DNA of 64,000 nucleotides from Manis javanica (Eukaryota; Chordata; Mammalia; Pholidota; Manidae): NCBI RefSeq assembly GCF_040802235.1, contig NC_133158.1, positions 42,412,001-42,476,000 on the forward strand, written 5' to 3'. Below are positions 54,425 to 64,000 of this stretch, piece after piece. A program made the translations under genes and the position numbers. Every line of letters begins with the position of its first letter. The stretch's first letter is position 1. The notes under the pieces are model-generated. The model was given only the letters and a program-made list of their open reading frames with translations, was not told where the DNA came from and made no database searches.

Positions 54425-55570
54425 TAGCAGTGTTTATTTGATCTATGTCACATTTTCATAAATGGCATCTCATTTCAGAAAGCAAAGTTCAAGTCTGCAA
54501 AATATGTACATACAAACCATCTTAAGGAGGTAACTCTACAGAAATATACAGAGCAGGGTGATGGTCTGCAAGGGACATTAGAAAGCTCACATCCCAGGGT
54601 CATCTGGGGTCTATGCTCCAACAGAGGAAACAGGGAGATGCATACCCAGGACAGCTGATGTTACTTTTGAGTCTATCTATTTCTGTAGGAATGTATATGT
54701 GTCGTGTGTGTACCTACAACAGCACAAAGCCCTCACAGTGCGCGAGCAACAGTGCATCCTGAGGACCCTGGCTCCGTGGGCGTGCGGTTGTGCACACAGC
54801 ACTGTCATAATAGGGATCACATAATTACATATTAGATAAACAGGTATGTGCACATGTTTGCATGCTGATTGAAATGTTACTGGCATTGACTCTTGCTTTG
54901 GAAGGAATAACAAAGAGAAAAGGCAACAATTCAGGTCCAGCCCCTATCAGGTATCCCTCCAACACTTCCACAAAGAAAAAAGCAAAGCAATCTAGGGCAA
55001 GGGGGTTGGTCATACAGAGTAACTTTGTAAACACACACCTTCTACTAAAAATCTCATCCACTTTCTCCCCCTCCCGTTTGGGTTTGGTGGTCTGTTTGTT
55101 TATACTTGGGATGATAGGACCTTTGGCTACCAGTTTTAATTGGCTGAGAACTTTAAAATGAGGTATTTATGATTAAGCTGAGGCAGCCTGCATTCCAAAG
55201 GCCGTGGAAATGAGATTCCCAAGGTACATGATGCCGGAATTGTAAAAAAAAAAAAAATGTAAAGGTACAAACACAAAATAGCTACCATGGCCACCAAATA
55301 CTTTCCGGAAACCGAGTGCCCATAGTACTGTTCAGTGAGGTGCACCTAGGATCACCAGGAACCTGCGGACACAGCTCGCAGCCATCAACCTGCCTGCCCC
55401 GTGATTTCCAGGCCTCATCCGTTCCACCCCGGGGCCCCCCAGGAGGGGAGCTCACTGTGGTAACTGCTGCCCCAGAGCCTGCTGCCCAGCAAAGCACCAT
55501 TTGGCAGATGCACTTTCCTCGGGAGCTCCCTGTATTGATCCAGGCCTGTGCCAGGGGCTAGGTAGGACCA
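54425..55570. other. AT-richer block without long ORFs, possible minus-strand 3'UTR
   Basis: Composition changes sharply to AT-rich at about 54.42 kb and back at about 55.3 kb. On the - strand an AATAAA lies at 54433-54438 at the exit end, and an A13 tract lies at about 55243-55255. No repeat family recognised. It could be the tail of a - strand transcript, for example a long ABCG1 3' end, but nothing proves transcription. Confidence 0.3.
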
Positions 55571-58500
55571 GGCTGAAGCCAACCTCAGGGGAGACTCATC
55601 TGGGAGCTTAAGAATCGGCCCCAGGTCGCCCCTCACTGCCTCAATGCTGGTGAGCTGGCGTCAGCTCCTTGTCCCAGCTCACCTCGGCCCCGTCATGCAG
55701 AGGGAATAGCAGGTGGCTTGTAAGTCCCCTCCTAGCACCAGTGAGCACCAGTGAGCATGAGGAAATAACTGTAAGCAGTATCAGGGCCGTGGTTAAGTTC
55801 ACGTGCGAGGCATAGGCCAAGGCACCCCAAGGCGATCAGCAGGACTCCAGGTTTACTCAGAGGATGAAGCCGATGAAAAACCCAGCCAGGTAATAATTTT
55901 GAGTCTTGCTCTATTTAGTTGTGTAGCTTGGGCTCATGCTGTTTCTAGGATCAGGTGCTCCCGCCTAGGGGCTGACAGACTTACCCTAAAGCCTGAGCCC
56001 GAGAGACAGCACGTACGTGCCTGTGGCCACAGCCTTGGCTTGGCCTGGAGGCAGAGGCCATGCAGTGTCCCCCGGGGCAAGATCCACCTCCAGCTGCAGA
56101 GGCCCAAATGGAGACCTCGGCGCAGGCGCAGTGGCAGGCTCCACCCGGAGCCTTGTTTGTGACAAAACAAGGACACTTTCTTGCGTTCTCCCCCTCTCTT
56201 CAGCTTCACAATGGCCACTCTGCCGTGGAAGAGCCCCAGGCTGTGCCCCGTCACTGTCACCGCTGCCCTGGCTGGACAGGTAGCCAGTGCGTGGGGACCG
56301 TTTCCTCCTTGTTGGTGCCTGGGTCGGTTTGGGGGAACAGGAGGCACCAGCATCCCTAAGGCTGACCTAGGCCACATCGCCCTTTATCCAAGCCAGTTTT
56401 CCTCAGCTGCCCCCAGGGTGCACCACGAAAGCCCCAAATGTCTGTTTGAGGAGAGATGCCAAGCTGGCATGTTCAGAGATAACATAAAAACTTAGGCTAA
56501 GGCTAAGGCTAAGTTTTCTGTTTCCTCAAAGATGGGATGCTGAAATGGGGAAGGATGTGCAATCATTCTCAGGAACCTGGTCACCCCCAGCAGAAGCATG
56601 AGCCCTGTGCCACCCTAATGTCCTCTTGCCCGAGAGGCGCAGATTTTAAAGAAAGGCTGAACTGAGCTTGCAAGCATGCATATTAGGCTGTGCAGTAGGA
56701 ATGGGGGCTCCCCCATTTCTACCCTGCTTCTGGGCCCATGGAGGCTGTGAACATGGACATCAGAAGCACCCAGCTTTGCAGAGAGTGACTCAGAGGAACC
56801 TCCCTGGTGTGAGTGGCTGAGTACAGTGACCCAGGCCGACCATGACTTTCCTATAAGCTGCATCGAGGGAGGGACGGCTGGTCTGCTGAGACAAGAGGTA
56901 CAGAAGCAAAGAGAGTGGTTGGCAAACACTGTCACTGCGAGCTAGTTGCACACCTGGGATTATGCCCACCACCCCTCTCTCCATCTCTCAGGAGGGCTGC
57001 AGGGACTATCATTCTCTCACTTTGCCAGCCCTGCTCTCTGCTGTGTCCTGGACGTAAGAGAGGAGACGAGTTTGGCAGCCAGGCCTTAATAGCACCAGCC
57101 TTAGAAGTCCTGGCTCTTTACTCAGTCGAGTTCGGGGAGCCGGGAGCTAATACAACACATAAAGCTGGGCTCCTCTGGGTCCTGCTCGCACTGACTCTGG
57201 GAGCTAAGCTTGTTGGGCTGCTTTCCCCAGAAAATGGGTTTCCTGGAACACTAGAGCAACGAGTGTGGGGCGTCCCTTCGGCAGAACTACCAGTGCGTGC
57301 CCATGACCACAGAGACTGAAGCAAACACAGGCAGGACGTCATGGGAAGGCCGGGCACCAGCAGGTGCGTTTGGAGTCCTGGCACTGTTCGTGGCTGTGGC
57401 TGACATTACCACATGGGAAAATGTAGGGAAAAGACAGACTTTAAGACAGTTCAACATAAAAGATGAAAGTTTCCAAAACAAAGGGGATGATTTACAACCA
57501 GGTGTTAGATTGGAACACTAAGTCATAAAGCAGAGCTCTTACTAGACATATAAAAAAGATATTTAAAATGCAACCTATAAACCCCTCTTTACCTGTAACA
57601 TTCAAGCAAATCATTTTGAATTTGAAGCATGGAAAACTGAAGACAAGTAAAAAGTTTTATATAAAATATTTTATTAGCAGTCTTTATTTCTTAAAGTATC
57701 TAACTTTACATTCATACACTCAAGCCTCCCCCACCTGGGCATTTTGCTTTCCTCTTTGTCACCTTCTAAATGACCCGGCATGTGTTTAAAGCCTTAAAAG
57801 GTTTTGACAACGCCTTGACTATCTGCACGATACAAAAATCTTTCTTTCCTTCTTGGAGTGAAGGACAATTGAGGATCAGAGACAAGGAAACGCCACAGAC
57901 TGACACTATGAGACACACACCGGGACACACACAGGTGTATGCCCGCACATGCATGTGGGCACTCCCGGCCCTCCCTCTCTGGCCCCAGCTAGCCCACAGG
58001 TGCGCTGCGTCAGGGAGCTAAGACCCAGGAAGGGCAAGGAAGGCGGCTGCCATCACCAAGGAGTGGACTCTGTCCCCCTGGGTCAGCACAGGACGAGATG
58101 ACTAGGGACAAGGGGGCAGGCCACCCTCCCATCTCAGCTGTTTGGTGACAGTAAGTCCAAAACGAAGAGCCATGAAACTAGTATTGCACTTCACACCTTA
58201 CAGAGCATTTCTGTGTATGTTTACACACTATGAGCAGGAGGCAATATGGCAAAGTAAAAAAATAGGGGTTTTAGGGTCACACTGGGCCTCAAATCCATCT
58301 CGGCTTTTTCCTGACCCCGGGCCCCAGAGCATCCTAGCTCTCGTTCAGCCTTGGCGTCCTGCACCCGCACAGGGAACAGATGTCCTACCGGCCTGCAGTG
58401 GAGGGCGAGCCCATCTGGGTTCCCTTCCCCAAGTCCCCAGGCCTGGGACAGTACCGAGCACCTGGGGATGGCCCGTAACAGTCGGCCGAGCGAGAAGGTG

Positions 58501-60470
58501 ACCAGAGGGACGTGTGAGGTGTCCAGCGCGGTGCTCAGAGTGCCCAGCAGCCCAGAACGCTCAGTGCACTGGGGCCCACGCTCTCTCCTCGGTGGGACCC
58601 TAAGGCGATTTCTGCCCCCTGGGCCTGCCCCTGACCCCCTGGCTACCCCTCCCTCGGGGAGGGGAATGGCTTCCTGTGGACCTGTAGGATGAGCTTTTAC
58701 CTGAAAGCTTACGTCCCACTCCTGGTCCTGAAGGTCCCTCCCCCAAGGTGACTCCATGGGAGTCCAGCCTCTTCTATGTAAAAGGTTTCTTCCCTTCCTG
58801 GGCAAAGTGGGGAAAGCACAAACTGCTCTGAGTGCGTACAGAGGTGGCAGGTCCCAAGATGAGGGGCCAGCAGAGACCTGGCTGGCGTGGAGGCGGGGCG
58901 AGAGCAGCAGCAGAGCCCATGGCACCGCCCCTGCTGACCAGTTCCTCGTGGGCATGTCCCTGGGGTTTTCATGCTCACCTGCTCTAACCTGGGGAGGCTG
59001 CGCACCCTGCATCCAAGGCCTAACCCTTCCTTCTATGCAAAGACTCTGCACAGAGGTGAAAGGAGGCCCGAGTTGCTACATCAGAAATTACCTAAAAGAA
59101 TTGGATTTGGGGAGTTGGCCGGTTTAAATTCCAGTGAGTGAAAGACAGCACATCGCCTGCCTCTGAACCACAGCGGCTCAGAGAGACTAGTCCAGAGGTT
59201 GCTCGGACAGTGTCTGAGGCCACTAGAATTCAGCGTGTTATCAAACTACCTGAAAATGACGGCAGAAGGAAAATACCTGGGGATGAACATCTGAGCCTGA
59301 AGAAAGTCTGCCAGAGGCTCATGAAGAGAAAGAGAGGAACCGCCGTGGCCTGGGGACAGGGGCCCTACATGGTGCGGGCCCGAGCATGCACGCCCTTAGT
59401 GGGTCACAGATGTGCCACTGAGAGGGCTCACTTGGGGAGAAAGAGGCCTTTAAACTCTGACCGCACCTGATGTCATCTGAGACATAATCCAAGACCTTTC
59501 CTGTCCCCCCTCCACTCCCCGCCATATCTCACTGGCTATCCTATGCGGGGCTCCTTTGCAATGCGGTACAGAAAGGTCTGTCTTGAAATAAAGACTCAGA
59601 AAGGCCAAGATTGTCCCTGCTTAATAACTTAATCTGGAAGGCGACGCCACCTTGGAGCAGAACAAGCAAACTGAAAATTGCTTTGAAGTGTCCTCGCTGG
59701 GCTCACTAAAGAGCATCTAAGGGTGGAAAGGGGCCTCCAAGCACTTGCGACCAAATCCGGGTGCAAGGAAAACCTAAGCTCTTTCCATCTCTTAAAGGAG
59801 GAAGTAGAGCTTTGGGAACATAACCCCAGGGGAGAAGAACCCTTTAGAGCTGAAAACGGCCTTGAAGGCCATCAAATGCTGCCATGTACAGATGAGGAAA
59901 CTGAGGCTCAGAGGGGCAAATGGGTTTCCCCACAAAAACACCATCTTTCCTCAGAAGACCCCCAACTCCAGGATAATGATATTCTTCCTTCAAATGACCT
60001 TGTGTGGCTGCAACCCCTGTCCACCAGTGGCCCCAAGCCTCTGGTGGCTGGCTCGGGCCCGTGCCCGTGTACCCTAGTGATGCCGAAGGCCTTCTGTCCT
60101 GCAGATGTGACCGCCGTCCCTGCCCGCGAGATTCCCGAGGAGACTGCATCACGGCCAGGAGGGGATTCCTGGGTGAAGTCTACACAAGCCCAGCAGCGAG
60201 AAGACGGCGCAGCTGAGGGGTCGGGAAAGCAGGGGGGCGAGCTGGGCTCGCCCACACCTCGGCCCGGTGTGTCAGGGGTCCGACCCCTTGGCCGCTCCGT
60301 GGCTCTGTCTGCACAGCCGTGGGCTCCAGCGCAGCTGCAGCCTCTGCCCTCATGCAGTGACCTTGTCCCAGGCTCACCTGCAGAACCCCCAGCCCACACC
60401 CAGGATTCCCTCTGCCCAGCTTTCCCAGGTTCAGTGGCGGGAGCTGGTGTGATACACGAGCAGAGAAAGT
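55571..60470. other. Intergenic DNA before the ABCG1 3' end
   Basis: No gene recognised. 57.53-57.77 kb is AT-rich with two minus-strand AATAAA hexamers (57670-57675 and 57683-57688). 56487-56517 is a small hairpin around GGCTAA hexamers. A MIR-like core lies at about 59870-59930 (gatgaggaaactgaggctca). ORFs up to 276 codons on the - strand have no motifs. Confidence 0.45.
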
Positions 60471-60479
60471 GTTCGTAAA

Positions 60480-61346
60480 AAATCAAGAAGGTTGAGCTTC
60501 TAGAAATGTTTTGGGCAAAATGAAAGTTCTCAGAAAGTTAGGAAGGAAGAAACAATGTATTCTGCTTAACATAAGCATGGGGAAAATGAAAGAGTTGGCC
60601 ATGTTCATCTTAAGCTTTTTGTATAACTTTTTAAAATTTGTGCATGGCTTGGCGCATATAGTTTCCAAAGCCTTCTCTCAACCTGCATTTGCATCTTCCA
60701 TACCTTCTCTCTGTAAGCGAGACCAGCTCAGCAATACACCCCTTATACCTCTAAATACGATACGTATTTATCCTGAATGTTTTCTTCAACAAGTACTAAA
60801 AAGACATAGTTTCTTAAAACAAATGAAAATTATCAACTTTTGGCTTGGAAAATGACTTCTCATTGGAAAAAGAGACAAACCGTAAAAAGATGTAACTATG
60901 AAAAACAACAGTTGTAGACGGAATCCCTCCTCACTCAGCCTGCCTCCCCAGGACGTCCAGCTGCACAGCTGTCAGCTGAGAGCTGCCTGACCCGGACGGG
61001 GACCAGTGACCTGGTCACAGGAGGGATCTGACCGCAGAAGCCACTCATCACCAGCTGCTCTGTAGCTTCAAATTCTGCCCCAGTTCTGGTATTTTTAAAT
61101 TCTGCATGTGAAAAAAAAAAAAAAACCTTTCCACATCTTCTTCCTAGTTAAAGCTGGAAAGGGCAATGGAGAGAAGACCCACCCCGGCTGTGCGAAGTCC
61201 AGCACAAGACACCTGCCGAGCCAGCATGCTTCCAGGAGTCGGATCAGAGCAGTCTCTGCGTCACCAGGCACGGGCTCACCGCCGCGATTCCGGAAGGTGC
61301 CCTTGGCCACAATGTCTAGTTTTCCTCTCCAGGGACATTCAGGTGC
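60480..61346 (-). other. ABCG1: ABCG1 3'UTR (distal end approximate)
   Basis: The sequence after the ABCG1 stop aligns by eye with what I recall of the mammalian ABCG1 3'UTR: on the - strand ttaactaggaagatgtgg, a T15 run at 61111-61125, cagaatttaaaaatacc, tttccaatgagaagtcat, ccaactctttcattttc and acattgtttcttcc appear in order. No canonical AATAAA is found near 60.5 kb, so the end is open and longer isoforms are possible. Confidence 0.7.

Positions 61347-64000
<2,654 letters not shown>

Noticed and set aside
58221-59051. 276-codon minus-strand ORF
   Set aside because: No domain, signal or splice evidence; composition is that of GC-rich random frames.

Overview
This is nuclear DNA of a placental mammal. 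It holds spliced genes with GT-AG introns, single-exon-sized trefoil domains, L1, L2, MIR and MaLR repeats, and no bacterial-style gene packing. The genes are the trefoil factor cluster TFF1-TFF2-TFF3, all on the + strand, followed by the 3' end of ABCG1 on the - strand. This is the conserved order of human 21q22.3 (ABCG1-TFF3-TFF2-TFF1) read in the opposite direction. The species cannot be fixed from sequence alone. I see no Alu, B1/B2, ruminant BovA, carnivore CAN or equine ERE SINEs, so a primate, rodent, ruminant, carnivore or horse is less likely, but this is weak negative evidence.

Layout. 1-3.4 kb: TFF1 exons 2 and 3, with most or all of intron 1; exon 1 lies off the left edge. 3.4-12.8 kb: intergenic DNA with a MIR, an antisense MaLR-type LTR, a Tigger-like DNA transposon, an antisense L1 fragment and a sense MaLR LTR. 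12.8-15.7 kb: complete TFF2 (four exons, 129 codons, two trefoil domains) behind a TATA box and several GATA motifs. 15.7-42.7 kb: a gene-free interval dominated by old antisense L1 blocks and one near-full-length but dead sense L1 (about 26.2-32.5 kb), followed by an inverted-repeat pair and another LTR. 42.7-45.7 kb: complete TFF3 (three exons, 80 codons from the canonical start). 45.7-60.5 kb: intergenic DNA with telomere-like hexamers, a 35-bp minisatellite and old repeats. About 60.5-64.0 kb: the ABCG1 3'UTR and its last three coding exons, with a second 35-bp minisatellite in the last intron.

How the genes relate. The three TFF genes encode small, secreted, protease-resistant peptides made with mucins at mucosal surfaces. 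They share one architecture: exon 1 encodes the signal peptide, each trefoil domain is one exon with phase-1 borders, and a tiny last exon carries the final cysteine. That is what tandem duplication of one ancestral gene would leave. ABCG1, a sterol-exporting ABC half-transporter, is an unrelated neighbour that converges on TFF3.

I found no evidence of a novel gene system. The most interesting signals are a 28-bp patch shared exactly by a DNA transposon and an LTR 1.9 kb apart, a roughly 90-bp inverted repeat at 37-38.2 kb, the in-frame upstream ATG of TFF3 at the predicted transcription start, and two unrelated 35-bp minisatellites flanking the ABCG1 3' end.
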